Positions 1-10,583 of a stretch of DNA of 64,000 nucleotides are shown here, in pieces. The position numbers and the translations under genes were made by a program. How positions within the stretch are numbered: the stretch's first letter is position 1; every line of letters begins with the position of its first letter. Source of the stretch: Eutrema japonicum (taxonomy: Eukaryota; Streptophyta; Magnoliopsida; Brassicales; Brassicaceae); contig BSQW01000008.1 in assembly GCA_030161315.1 (NCBI GenBank), forward strand, positions 3,906,001-3,970,000. The letters run 5' to 3'. A model generated the notes under the pieces. It was not told the DNA's origin and searched no databases. It was given only the letters and a program-made list of their open reading frames with translations.

Positions 1-232
1 GTCCTCCTGTCAACCGCCTCAAAAAAACTATAAATAAGGAGGCCATCGCCTCATTCTAGCCATCCACAACTTCCGCAAAGACAGAAAATAGAAGAGAGCT
101 CGTTACCGATCTCGAATCTTTTTGTCTTTACCTTCTTACTTAAACTCTGTTGTAACGCCGACCTTGATCAATAAACGAGATTCCGACTAAAAAGTACTGT
201 TTTACCCCTTTTGTGTGATTTACGGATCAACA
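1..232 (+). repeat. 5' LTR, last 232 bp
   Basis: This is the R/U5-side part of the 5' LTR. It ends GGATCAACA at 232, next to the primer binding site. A TATA box (TATAAATA, 29-36) and a possible poly(A) signal (AATAAA, 170-175) are visible. I found no difference from 10923-11154. The first 339 bases of this LTR are outside the window. Confidence 0.95.
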
Positions 233-234
233 AT

Positions 235-252
235 TGGCGCCGTCTGTGGGGA
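235..252 (+). other. Primer binding site (minus-strand primer)
   Basis: TGGCGCCGTCTGTGGGGA begins two bases after the 5' LTR. It has the TGG start expected of a complement to a tRNA 3' CCA end. It is not the initiator-Met type (TGGTATCAGAGC). The exact tRNA was not determined; Arg-type primers are usual in Tat/Ogre relatives. Confidence 0.85.
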
Positions 253-298
253 ATAAATAGAACAGTACTTTCGGATATCGTTTGATTGAAGTTCGGCA

Positions 299-3200
299 AT
301 GGTTCTTCCGGTCGATACCACCGCAGCCCTCGTCAACGGCTCAGAAACCGATGATCAAAACCCACGGATCGACGAGCTCAATCCTGTCAATACCGAACTA
401 CAGACAACCAGAGGAGGACCCCCTCCGACCATACCTGTCGGAGAAGACAACCAGGACCATCCACCTGGGACTCTCCCACAGCCTCCGGCTGCTTCGATAC
501 TCATAGATCCGACCGTCTTCATGGAAGCCATGGCGGCACAGTTCGCCGAGATCAACAAAAAGAACGAAGAGCGGATCACCTCACTGATAGCATCCCACTT
601 CGAACGTCGAAACCAGATCGGCACCCTCGATCCAAACCTGATCACACCCGCCGGAGAAAACACGTTACGCCGAAACCTCTTGTCCGACTTAACCGACGCT
701 CAACCCCCAGGCACGATCGACCCGCCGACAAGAAGATCCTCCGCGACCGATTCGGAAATCAACATCACGAACCAAGCCGCCGTGAACCTGGAATTCGCCA
801 AGTTCCAGGCCCAACTACAAGATATGCGGACCAAAGTCCATCAGGCTACAAGTTCGGCGCCGGAGATTGACCGGGTAATTCAAGAGTCACAGAGGACGCC
901 GTTTACCGACAAAGTCGTCAACACTCCAGTCCGACGATTGGAAAGAGTCAAGATCACATCATACGACGGGTTTACCGATCCTAAACACTTCTTGACCTCG
1001 TTTGTCATCACAATGAACCGATTTCGTTTCGGCTCGGAAACCGAGAAGGACGCAGCAATGTGCCAACTATTCGTGGAGAACTTATCCGGAGCCGCGCTCG
1101 ATTGGTTTTCAACGCTCGAGCCAAGTTCGGTAAACAGCTATAACGAGCTCACTACCAAATTCCTCAAACGCTTCACCATGTTTATCAAGCAGAAAACAAA
1201 GAATGCCGAACTCTGGGCCCTCGAGCAGAAGCAGGACGAGCCCCTACGCAACTTCATGGAACGTTTTAAAGCGGTTGTATCCCATTGCACGATCGACGAC
1301 GAAGCCGCAATCGAGGCTCTTTACAAAGCAACCTGGTATGAATCGGATTTTCACAGGGAGATCAAACGCAATAATCCAAAGACGCTGGAGGACATCCTGC
1401 ACAGGGCGCATATCTTCATCATGGAGGAGGAGGAAAGATCCGAGAAAGATAGGCGATACGCAATGACGAAACAGCTCGCCACTAAAGACAAACCGTACGT
1501 TTCCCCGAAACAACCCGTCAATACGGTCCAAACTCAGCAATCCTGGTCAAACACTTGGGTTCGGTCGGATAAGCCAAAAGAGACCGACACGACTGACTTC
1601 GCACCGTACTGCAATTTCCATAACCGGTATGGAAATCATTCGACCGAAGAGTGCCGACATCTACAGGAGTTCCTGATGATGAAGTACAAAAAGGGGGAAG
1701 TTCCAGTCGAAGGAGCCTTCCAACCCTCGAACAGACCGCACCGTAACGATAACGGTAGGAGACGCAACTCCAAACCGAATAAGCCTGCCGAGCAAAAGAA
1801 AGACAAAACCGACGACGAACAACCGAAACGAGATCGGGAGGACAACGTGGAAACTCAACAACCTCCGCAGGTTCGAAAACGTATCAACATGATCATGGGT
1901 GCGTTGGAAACATGCAACTACTCCGTCCGAGCTCTGAAGACATACAGCAAAGAAGCAGTGGCCGCAAAACAGTCACATCAGACTACACCCTGCGGAACGC
2001 CGATCACCTTCTCTGAGGCCGACACGGAAGGACTTCATATGCCGCATAACGACCCGTTAGTCGTCGAGACACTCATCGGTGATGTCATAGTCGGGCGAAT
2101 TTTGATCGACACTGGGAGCTCGGTTAACGTGATTTTCAAGGATACGCTGAAAAATATGGATTTTCCCGACAACCAAATCAGACCGAACATCGAACCACTC
2201 ACCGGATTCTCAAGCGAGCAAACCATGACAGCAGGAACGGTAAAAATTCCTATGTATACCGGGGGAATGTATCGAATGGTCAAGTTCTTGGTGCTAAACA
2301 AACCCGCGATCTACAACGTAATACTCGGCACGCCGTGGATATTCTCGATGAAAGCAGTCGTGTCAACGTATCATCAATGCGTCAAGTTCCCGACACCTTC
2401 CGGAATCTTCACCCTTAGAGGCGACCAAGTGATGTCCCGAACGTGTTTCATCAACGAATGCAAACTGAGGACCACTCCCCGCACCTACGTGATCAATAAG
2501 AAGAAAAATCCAAACGATCCCGATTTACCGCGACGCGAAACGATCGTCCAAGTCAATATCGACGATTTCAATCCGGAGAGATGCGTAGGAATCGGAGCCG
2601 AGCTCCACGAGGACATCAAAGCGGATTTAATCCGACTCCTCAAAAGAAACATCTCGACCTTCGCCTGGTCGATCACAGATATGCCTGGAATCAATCCAAA
2701 GATAATAAGCCACGAGCTCAACATTGATCCCACCTTCAAACCGATCAAGCAAAAACGACGCAAGCTCGGTCCTGAGAAGGCTCGAGCCGTGAACGATGAG
2801 GTCGAAAGATTACTTAGCGCAGGATCAATTACGGAGGTTCGGTATCCCGACTGGTTGGCGAACCCGGTCGTTGTGAAAAAGAAAAACGGAAAGTGGAGGA
2901 TATGCGTCGACTTTACCGACCTGAACAAAGCCTGCCCAAAGGATAGTTACCCACTCCCGCATATCGACAGACTCGTCGAAGCCACCGCCGGGAACGAACT
3001 CCTCTCGTTCATGGACGCCTTTTCAGGTTACAATCAGTTACTCATGCATTCGGATGATCGTGAGAAAACTTCGTTCATCACGGATCGCGGTATCTATTGC
3101 TACAAGGTGATGCCCTTCGGCCTAAAGAACGCCGGTGCAACTTATCAACGACTAGTCAATCGAATGTTCGCTAGTCAGCTCGGCAAAACGATGGAGGTTT

Positions 3201-5980
3201 ACATCGATGACATGCTCGTCAAATCTTTAGTTGCGAAGGATCACGCCGGACATCTCAACACCTGTTTTGATATCCTGAACGAGTATGGCATGAAGCTAAA
3301 CCCGACCAAATGCACATTCGGTGTAACCTCCGGAGAGTTCCTCGGGTATATCGTAACTCGAAGGGGAATCGAGGCCAATCCTAAACAGATCTCGGCAATC
3401 CTCGACCTACCATCTCCAACAACGAGAAGGGAAGTGCAAAGACTCACGGGACGCATCGCCGCACTCAACCGGTTTATCTCCCGGTCCACCGATAAGTGCC
3501 TCCCCTTCTACCAATTGCTGCGCGGAAACAAAAATCTTGAGTGGGATGATAAGTGCGAGGAAGCGTTCAAGCAGCTCAAAGATTACTTATCAACACCACC
3601 AGTTTTGGCAAAACCCGAAGACGGCGAGACCCTCTATCTCTACATCGCGATCTCAACCTCGGCGATCATCGGGGTCCTCGTTCGGGAAGACCGGGGCGAA
3701 CAAAAACCGATCTTCTATATCAGCAAATCACTAGATGGAGCTGAAGGGCGATATCCGACTCTCGAAAAGCTGGCCCTCGCCGTTGTTGTTTCAGCTCGGA
3801 AATTGCGCCCTTACTTCCAATCACACTCAGTCACCGTGCTAACCGATCAACCACTCCGGACAATCCTACATAGCCCAAGCCAGTCTGGTCGGTTGGCTAA
3901 ATGGGCTATCGAACTTAGCGAATACGACATCGATTACAAAAGCCGGACAAGCATCAAATCACAAGTCCTCGCCGATTTCCTCATTGAACTATCTCCGGAA
4001 TACGTCAACACTGATGTCATAACCGCCGAACGATGGATCCTTCACGTCGATGGGTCGTCGTCTCATCGAGGCTCTGGAATAGGCATTCGCCTCAAATCTC
4101 CAACGGGAGAAATCTTGGAGCAATCTTTCCGCCTGACGTTCAACGCGTCTAACAACGAGGGAGAATACGAAGCGCTAATTGCCGGACTGCGATTGGCCAA
4201 AGCCATCGGCGTTACACGCATTCACGCCTACTGCGACTCACAGCTCGTCGCAAGTCAGTTCAGCGGGGAGTATGACGCCAAGAATAATCGAATGGACGCA
4301 TACCTCAAGCTCGTCAAACAACTCGCTTCCGAATTCGATTCGTTCGAACTTACCAAGATCCCGCGGGAAGAAAACGCTCCAGCCGACGCACTCGCTGCCT
4401 TGGCTTCGAACTCCGACCCTCACCTCAAACGAACGATCCCGGTGGAAAGTATATCAGAACCTAGTATCGGAAGCACAGAACAATGCATCGTCACGACTCG
4501 TAGACGAGATTACGAGGAAAATCCTTCGACTGAACCTGTCTTACGTCGACAGAGACGGACTCCAACCGTCGAGTCCAATCAAGACACCGAACTCGAACAC
4601 TCTAGTACCGCCGAAGGCAACAACGACACGCTGCAAGTCGATGAATCGGCCCGATCAGACGATGAAACGGAGGAACAGACGGACGGACTTCATGAGCCAA
4701 TAGACCTCGAACAGTCCGACGAGCAGACTCCCGCCAATTGGACACTAGAGATAGAAATGTACATCATCGATGGCAAAATTCCAGCCGATAGATGGGCCGC
4801 TCGACGACTCAAAATGCGAGCCGCTCGCTACATACTTATCAAAGACGGACTGTTTCGTTGGAGTGCAGCAGGAATCCTCCTCAAATGCATCTCAGGCGAT
4901 GAAATTCAGGAAGTCATGAAAAAAATACACGAAGGCGATGGCGGCAATCACTCCGGCGGCCGATCTCTAGCCCTGAAAATCAAGAGAGCAAGCTATTATT
5001 GGCCAAGTATGCAAGCAGACTGCGAGAGGTTCGTCGCGAAGTGCGACAAATGCCAAAGGCATGGCCCAATGATACATCTTCCTACCGAGCTGCTAACCAC
5101 TTCGACAGCTCCGTATCCATTCATGCGATGGGGAATGGACATCATCGGTCCTTTCAGACGATCCTCTACGCAGAAAAAGTTCATCCTCGTCATGACGGAT
5201 TACTTTACCAAATGGGTAGAAGCCGAGGCATATCCCGTCATCCTCGCCTCTGACGTCCAGAAATTCGTTTGGAAATTCATTATCTGCCGACACGGAATTC
5301 CGTACGAGATTATCACCGATAACGGTCCCCAATTCATATCAACACTATTCAACGACTTCTGCGCTAAGTGGAAAATTCGACTAAGTTTTTCCACACCACG
5401 ATACCCGCCGAGCAACGATCAGGCCGAAGCAACAAACAAAACAATCATAGCCGGCCTCAAGAAACGATTGGATACTCATAAAGGGACATGGTCAGATAAA
5501 CTTGACGGAGTCTTATGGTCATACCGAACGACCCAGAGATCGTCAACGGGGCAATCCCCCTTCTACATGGCCTATGGCGTGGAAGCCCTATGCCCCGCCG
5601 AACTCACCATCCCGACTATCCGTCGGACGATGCTCGTGCAAAATCCTGATCTTAACGACGAAATCATGCTCGACAACCTCGACAATCTCGAGGAACAACG
5701 TGATCAAGCCTTACTTCGGATTCAGAATTATCAGAACTTAGCAGCACGATACTACAACAAAAAGGTCCGCGGACGTCACTTCACCGACGGCGACCTTGTC
5801 TTAAAAAAAGTCTTCGAAGGCACCGAAGAAAAGAATGCCGGCAAGCTCGGCACAAACTGGGAAGGACCCTATCAGGTCATGAGGATAGTCAAACCAGGCG
5901 TCTACGAGCTCATGAAGCTAGACGGAACCCCCATTCCCCGTTCGTGGAATTCCATGAACCTCAAGCGGTACTACATCTAG
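299..5980 (+). CDS. Gag-pol polyprotein of Tat-type gypsy element
   Basis: A single uninterrupted frame of 1893 residues. In order: retrotransposon gag domain (about 215-330, with AALDWFSTL near 264); a noncanonical zinc knuckle CNFHNRYGNHSTEEC near 438; aspartic protease DTGSSVN near 603; reverse transcriptase with YIDDML near 968; the RT-linked RNase H (LTDQPLRTIL near 1181); a second, archaeal-like RNase H starting HVDGSSSHRGSGIG near 1248; integrase with an HHCC zinc site (about 1545-1595), then catalytic D (MDIIGPF), D (ITDNGPQF) and E (SNDQAEATN) near 1613, 1672 and 1705. It ends shortly after the integrase, with no chromodomain. The dual RNase H is a known Tat feature. All catalytic motifs are present, so the protein looks functional. 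Gag and pol share one frame, so processing would rely on the protease. Confidence 0.95.
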   Translation: MVLPVDTTAALVNGSETDDQNPRIDELNPVNTELQTTRGGPPPTIPVGEDNQDHPPGTLPQPPAASILIDPTVFMEAMAAQFAEINKKNEERITSLIASHFERRNQIGTLDPNLITPAGENTLRRNLLSDLTDAQPPGTIDPPTRRSSATDSEINITNQAAVNLEFAKFQAQLQDMRTKVHQATSSAPEIDRVIQESQRTPFTDKVVNTPVRRLERVKITSYDGFTDPKHFLTSFVITMNRFRFGSETEKDAAMCQLFVENLSGAALDWFSTLEPSSVNSYNELTTKFLKRFTMFIKQKTKNAELWALEQKQDEPLRNFMERFKAVVSHCTIDDEAAIEALYKATWYESDFHREIKRNNPKTLEDILHRAHIFIMEEEERSEKDRRYAMTKQLATKDKPYVSPKQPVNTVQTQQSWSNTWVRSDKPKETDTTDFAPYCNFHNRYGNHSTEECRHLQEFLMMKYKKGEVPVEGAFQPSNRPHRNDNGRRRNSKPNKPAEQKKDKTDDEQPKRDREDNVETQQPPQVRKRINMIMGALETCNYSVRALKTYSKEAVAAKQSHQTTPCGTPITFSEADTEGLHMPHNDPLVVETLIGDVIVGRILIDTGSSVNVIFKDTLKNMDFPDNQIRPNIEPLTGFSSEQTMTAGTVKIPMYTGGMYRMVKFLVLNKPAIYNVILGTPWIFSMKAVVSTYHQCVKFPTPSGIFTLRGDQVMSRTCFINECKLRTTPRTYVINKKKNPNDPDLPRRETIVQVNIDDFNPERCVGIGAELHEDIKADLIRLLKRNISTFAWSITDMPGINPKIISHELNIDPTFKPIKQKRRKLGPEKARAVNDEVERLLSAGSITEVRYPDWLANPVVVKKKNGKWRICVDFTDLNKACPKDSYPLPHIDRLVEATAGNELLSFMDAFSGYNQLLMHSDDREKTSFITDRGIYCYKVMPFGLKNAGATYQRLVNRMFASQLGKTMEVYIDDMLVKSLVAKDHAGHLNTCFDILNEYGMKLNPTKCTFGVTSGEFLGYIVTRRGIEANPKQISAILDLPSPTTRREVQRLTGRIAALNRFISRSTDKCLPFYQLLRGNKNLEWDDKCEEAFKQLKDYLSTPPVLAKPEDGETLYLYIAISTSAIIGVLVREDRGEQKPIFYISKSLDGAEGRYPTLEKLALAVVVSARKLRPYFQSHSVTVLTDQPLRTILHSPSQSGRLAKWAIELSEYDIDYKSRTSIKSQVLADFLIELSPEYVNTDVITAERWILHVDGSSSHRGSGIGIRLKSPTGEILEQSFRLTFNASNNEGEYEALIAGLRLAKAIGVTRIHAYCDSQLVASQFSGEYDAKNNRMDAYLKLVKQLASEFDSFELTKIPREENAPADALAALASNSDPHLKRTIPVESISEPSIGSTEQCIVTTRRRDYEENPSTEPVLRRQRRTPTVESNQDTELEHSSTAEGNNDTLQVDESARSDDETEEQTDGLHEPIDLEQSDEQTPANWTLEIEMYIIDGKIPADRWAARRLKMRAARYILIKDGLFRWSAAGILLKCISGDEIQEVMKKIHEGDGGNHSGGRSLALKIKRASYYWPSMQADCERFVAKCDKCQRHGPMIHLPTELLTTSTAPYPFMRWGMDIIGPFRRSSTQKKFILVMTDYFTKWVEAEAYPVILASDVQKFVWKFIICRHGIPYEIITDNGPQFISTLFNDFCAKWKIRLSFSTPRYPPSNDQAEATNKTIIAGLKKRLDTHKGTWSDKLDGVLWSYRTTQRSSTGQSPFYMAYGVEALCPAELTIPTIRRTMLVQNPDLNDEIMLDNLDNLEEQRDQALLRIQNYQNLAARYYNKKVRGRHFTDGDLVLKKVFEGTEEKNAGKLGTNWEGPYQVMRIVKPGVYELMKLDGTPIPRSWNSMNLKRYYI

Positions 5981-5995
5981 GCCAACCCTCAAGCG

Positions 5996-5998
<3 letters not shown>

Positions 5999-6039
<41 letters not shown>
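5999..6039 (+). repeat. A41 homopolymer after the pol stop codon
   Basis: An uninterrupted run of 41 A begins 19 bases after the gag-pol stop and separates pol from the repeat-rich 3' region. Its origin is unknown. It could be slippage or a captured poly(A) tail. Confidence 0.9.
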
Positions 6040-6041
<2 letters not shown>

Positions 6042-6178
6042 TCACCGAGCTACTACACATACGCTCGATTCTAATATGTAATATGAACTACGAATGGCTT
6101 GATCTTTCTTTCGAAGGTACGTAGGCAGCCCTCACAAGGCGCAGCTATAACATTAATAAAATTTTACCAAGGCATTCT

Positions 6179-6520
6179 ACCGAACTTCAACAGTTCGTAT
6201 TTTCTAAGCCAAACTTTATGTTTGCCGAACTCCAGCAGTTCGTATTTTCTAAGTCAAACTTTCAGTTTGCCGAACTCCAACAGTTCGTATTTTAAAAGCC
6301 AAACTTTATGTTTGCCGAACTCCAACAGTTTGTATTTTCTAAGTCAAACTTTTAATTTGCCGAACTCCAACAGTTCGTATCTTCTAAAGCCAAACTTTTA
6401 GTTTGCCGAACTACAACAGTTCGTATTTTCTAAAGTCAAACTTTTCGTTTGCCGAACTCTAACTGTTCGTATTTTCTAAGTCAAACTTTACGTTTGCCGA
6501 ACCTCAACAGTTCGCATTTT
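6179..6520 (+). repeat. 45-bp tandem array of hairpin units, array 1
   Basis: About 7.5 copies of a 45-46 bp unit (starts near 6179, 6224, 6269, 6314, 6359, 6405, 6451, 6496). Most copies carry CGAACT, five bases, then AGTTCG, which is a perfect 6-bp inverted repeat. The rest of the unit is T-rich (TATTTTCTAAG, then CAAACTTT). It lies just beyond the 3' end of the antisense gene. Confidence 0.9.
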
Positions 6521-6800
6521 CAACCACCAACGGTTCCCATTTCAACGTCCTGGCCAGACGATCTGATAAAGCCGAGCTTAGCTCGCACGCATCCTCATGG
6601 TGCAATGGATAATAAACTTTCCACATTCAAAGCCGAGATCAGTCTCGCACCAACTTCTCAGATTATCCGAGCCAAATAAGCCAAGTCCGTCTCGCACACT
6701 CGGATTCAATGTGAGAAACCTAGAGCATATTAAGATGAGCTGTTCACGTACTTTTAAAACTAAACTCTAGGGTCAAGCCGAACGTCCTTCCTCGCAAACC

Positions 6801-6893
6801 TAAGCCGACTTCTCAACAGTCGCAAAACTAGTAAGCCGATTTCTCAACAGTCGCAAAAACAAGTAAGCCGATTTCTCAACAATCGCAAAAGCA
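6801..6893 (+). repeat. Three tandem copies of a 31-34 bp unit
   Basis: TAAGCCGA(C/T)TTCTCAACA starts at 6801 and recurs twice, each copy ending in (G/A)TCGCAAAA. The unit differs from the 45-bp array but shares the GCCGA word common in this part of the element. Confidence 0.8.
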
Positions 6894-7217
6894 GTAAGCC
6901 AATCTACGATAGGGATTGCCGACCTCGAACAGGTTCAGTCGAATTCATCCTCTTCACCCGGCTAAGACCGTACAGTTTACGGCACCACTGTGTACGATAA
7001 ATTCGAGAGGTTCGTATTATGTACGACTTCAAATATATCAGAAGAAATAAAGCATAACACTCAAAATAAAAAGAAGATCGATAAAAATCAGATTCGTTAA
7101 AAAGCCCCTCGGGCAAAACGGATACCGGACTTTAAAAACCCTCCGGTCCAAGAGGTCAGGTTATAAGCCCATTCGGGCAAAGGAAAAATTAGTCATATTA
7201 CAAAACCAAAAGACGAT

Positions 7218-9775
7218 TCAGACATTTCGCTTCCGCATCGCATCAGCGCGATCAGCCGACATGGAAGCCTGATTGGATCCGAACTCGTCAAGGCCCGGTG
7301 GAACCTCATTGCCCATCGACGTCGAAACCTCTGGATGCACCGGATCACTAAAAGGCGTGACAACCAAGTCCGCCTCATCCAGCTCACAAAGGTCGATCGC
7401 GGCATATTCCTTCACCTTTTCGGCCTTAAGCTTCTCAAGCCGATCGATACGAGACGAAGGGACAACAATACCGTGCTTCTTCTTAAGGCCCTCACAAAAA
7501 TCAAGTACTCCCTGAACCTGATTGATAACGAGGAACGGTTTCTTCGCCCGCTCAACAGCCGACAAGTGGTCCTTTACCTTCTGAAGCTGGACTTGGCACT
7601 TTTCTGTGACCGCTTTTCTCCTGGAGATCTGCTGGGTACGACCGGCCCTCAATCGCGAAGTTTCCGCGAACAGCTTTATCGAGAGAGCGTCTCTTTCCAA
7701 CCCCAGCTCGGCATTGGATCTCTTAAGTGCGGCAATCTCTCGAGTCAGTTGGTCCACCGCACGATCGCCCGCCTCCACTCGGTCCTCAGATATGTGCAGC
7801 TCCTTGCGAAGTTCCGCCACTTGAACCCTCGCCTCGAAAGCTTTACGGCGCGATTCTCCGAGCTCACGATCGTAAGACCCGACGATCTCGTTCGTCTGAG
7901 CAACCATCTGCAGGAATAACGAACTTTAAAAATAAGCAATCGAAAGAAAAAGGATAACAAAAAAAAAGGAGAAAAGGATACCTCGGCAGTAGTCTGGGCC
8001 AGCTTCTTATAAGCCTCAGGTTGGCGAAGGGAACCGATCGGCGGAAGGAAGTCCGGGCCGAAACTCAAGCGCCGATATGATTCGACATAATCCAAGGGAT
8101 CGGCCTCGGGATCCGACGTTCGACGCCTCTTCTGCACTGGAGAGCTGTCCGATAGGACAATCGTTTCCCCATCAGTTTGTTGGGGGTCGGTAATCCCCTC
8201 GTCGCCTTCGCCACCTTCGGCGTGTTCGGTACCGACTCCAGCAGTCGAACCAGCAGCCCGCCGAGACCCCCTTTTTGTCTTCTTCTTTCTTTTCTTCTCG
8301 GCCGGATGAGAAGTGTGCTCCCCAGCAGGAACCTCTCCTTGGCCAACCTCTTCGTTAACGGCTGGAGCTTCCGGATCTGCCTGCTCGGTTGCTGAAGGAG
8401 CGCGATCCCCAGTAGGAACTTCATCTCGGCCGACCTCTTCATCAATGGCCGTAGCCTCGGGATTCACCTGGACATCAGGCGAGGGAATGTCCACATCCAC
8501 CTCGTCGCCGTCCATCTCGGCTGAAAGATTGGGGATATCCTCGAACTTCATTTTTCTCCGACGAGATGGTTTTGCTGAGAGGAAGCAACGGGTAAATAAA
8601 AGAGGATCGGTGTCAACGAACTGCGAAGAAAAGTCTGCCAACTTACCTTTAAGGGCTCTTTTCGCTTTTAGATCGAGCTTCTCCTGGTAAGCTTCAGGCC
8701 ACCGAGCTTTCCCCGCAGCACTCAATTGCTTCGCGTGAGTAAAAGTGAATCCCGGCGTGGTGATAAGGAAGCTTGGAGGGTGACGAGCTGAAGATAGGAA
8801 AGAAAGATATAAGTTAGGCAAAATAAGGTACTAAGATGAAATAAAGAACAAGTATCTACCAATAGGAGTTCTCCATAGAGTTCGGTAACTCCCTCCCGGA
8901 CACTCGACGGAAGATTCATCGATCTTCACAAAGAAGTATCTGGCGCTCCAATGATTGACCTTGTTCGGTTTATTCCCAGTAACAAGATCGGCTTCCGGCT
9001 TCACATTTGCCGATAAAAACCACGGCTTTGCCTTCGATAGGTTCACTCGGAACAACCTCTCAAAAACCTTCGCCGTAATGGGAATACCGCACTCTTCCCC
9101 GAGAGAAAGAAGACCCATAAGGTTGATCACCGTGGCTGGCATCAACTGAGAGATCGCGACGTGCCGCCTCTTGCAGTATTTATAGACAAGCTCCGGGATG
9201 GGAAACCGAAGCCCACAACTCCTGAAATGCTCCTCGTAGACGCAAATGTAGCCATCAGGAGCATCCCACGGGCGATCAGCAGCCTTCGGGATCTTAAACA
9301 GCAAGTCATTTGGAGCATCGCACCGCTCCAAGGTGATCTGAATCGTCTCCGCGGTAGACCAAGATGGTCCGATGCTGGTTGGCCTCTCAACCATCCGCCT
9401 AGCAGCCAAAACGGGACCATCGTCTCCTTCATCAGGACGACATGCTGGAGAAACGGCACGGTTGTCCAAATCGGCCGCATCTTCGTCCTCGGCGAGCCGA
9501 GCAGCGAACTCGACATCTGCCCGAACTTGTTCATTTAGCTCGGCAATCTCTTCTTCAGGCAGGTCCTCGTCGATGAGATGCGGAACTTCGACTGAAACTT
9601 TTGAGCTGCTCGGTCCGGCAGCGGCACGCTGAGAGTTGCGCCTAAACATCTCCCGTTCGACGTCACCCAATCCGTCCGAGCTCGAATCAGAACTATTGAC
9701 GAACAGCCCAATGTCTGGGAACTCAGATGAAGGAGCTCGGTCTTCAACAGAAGGGGAAGAAGTCCTTGAAACCAT
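7218..9775 (-). CDS. Antisense accessory gene of the Tat element (gypsy-associated protein, coiled coil)
   Basis: Four exons on the strand opposite to gag-pol: 9775-8860, 8787-8647, 8574-7982 and 7907-7218. All junctions are GT-AG and all phases agree (1, 1, 0), giving 779 residues. The N-terminal exon is acidic and serine-rich, then has a region (about residues 190-305, with FRFPIPELVY-like and NLMGLLSLGEECG segments) that resembles the plant 'putative gypsy type transposon' family (PF04195 type). Exon 3 is charged, with a KKRKKKTKRGSRR nuclear-localisation-like stretch. Exon 4 is a heptad-rich coiled coil. The start was taken as MVSRTSS; an in-frame ATG 25 codons upstream is less likely because it runs through a hydrophobic stretch. 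Antisense ORFs are known in Tat/Retand elements, but their function is not. Confidence 0.8.
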
Positions 9776-9980
9776 ATCGATCGGAGGAGAGAAGTTGACG
9801 AAGAACAGAACGAAGAACTCGAAAATCTTCGAGCAAACCGGAGAAATCACGGCGGAGAGGATGAGCGAAGAACGGAAAACCTAAAAATTCTAGAGAGAAG
9901 GGAGAGCTCTAGAGAGAGAAGGAGAAATACCTTTTTGGAGAAAATGAGCAGAAATGAAAAACAGAAAGAGGATCGGGCAG

Positions 9981-9988
9981 TATTTATA
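9981..9988 (-). promoter_or_regulatory. TATA box of the antisense gene
   Basis: TATAAATA on the minus strand, about 206 bases upstream of the antisense start codon. The intervening leader is purine/pyrimidine-skewed like a plant 5' UTR. It supports transcription from an internal antisense promoter; this is inferred, with no expression data. Confidence 0.55.
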
Positions 9989-10183
9989 AGGAAAAACGCA
10001 ATGATGACAATTCCTCGAAATCCGCGATCGAAGAAGACAAATCGACGCGCGACTCTTCGAATTCTATAGCAAGAGAAGACGAATCGACGCGCGCCTCTTC
10101 GAATTCTGCGACAAGGGAAGACGAAACGACGCCCTCTTCTCAAGAAAAACTCACCAAATTCGAAAGAGGATCCGTCCTTTCAA

Positions 10184-10470
10184 GCCGAACTTAAGCAGTT
10201 CGCCGAACTCGTACAGTTCGTATCATCAAGCCGAACTTAAGCAGTTCGCCGAACTCATACAGTTCGTATCATCAAAGCCGAACTTAAGCAGTTCGCCGAA
10301 CTCGTACAGTTCGTATCATCAAGCCGAACTTAAGCAGTTCGCCGAACTCGTACAGTTCGTATCATCAAGCCGAATTTAAGCAGTTCGCCGAACTCGTACG
10401 GTTCGTATCATCAAAGCCGAACTTAAGCAGTTCGCCGAACTCGTACAATTCGTATCATCAAGCCGAACTC
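10184..10470 (+). repeat. 46-bp tandem array of double hairpins, array 2
   Basis: Six copies of a 46-47 bp unit (starts 10184, 10230, 10277, 10323, 10369, 10416) plus a partial copy at 10462. Nearly every unit has two inverted repeats of the form CGAACT-N5-AGTTCG, followed by TATCATCAA. The core matches array 1. The array lies upstream of the antisense TATA box and 5' of the polypurine tract. Confidence 0.9.
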
Positions 10471-10568
10471 GAAACAGAATCTGATCAGATCATACCGATC
10501 TCAGTTTTAACCGAGCTAAAGAATACTCCTCAAAAATTCGCCGAACTCATAAACTCCCTCGCCGAACT

Positions 10569-10578
10569 GAGGGGGGGA
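10569..10578 (+). other. Polypurine tract
   Basis: GAGGGGGGGA lies 5 bases before the 3' LTR start (TGTTAGAGG at 10584), the expected position for the plus-strand primer. Confidence 0.85.
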
Positions 10579-10583
10579 CCAAT

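Noticed and set aside
355..5741. Many frames of 60-174 codons on both strands inside gag-pol
   Set aside because: They overlap the long conserved polyprotein and show no family features; GC-rich coding DNA makes such shadows.
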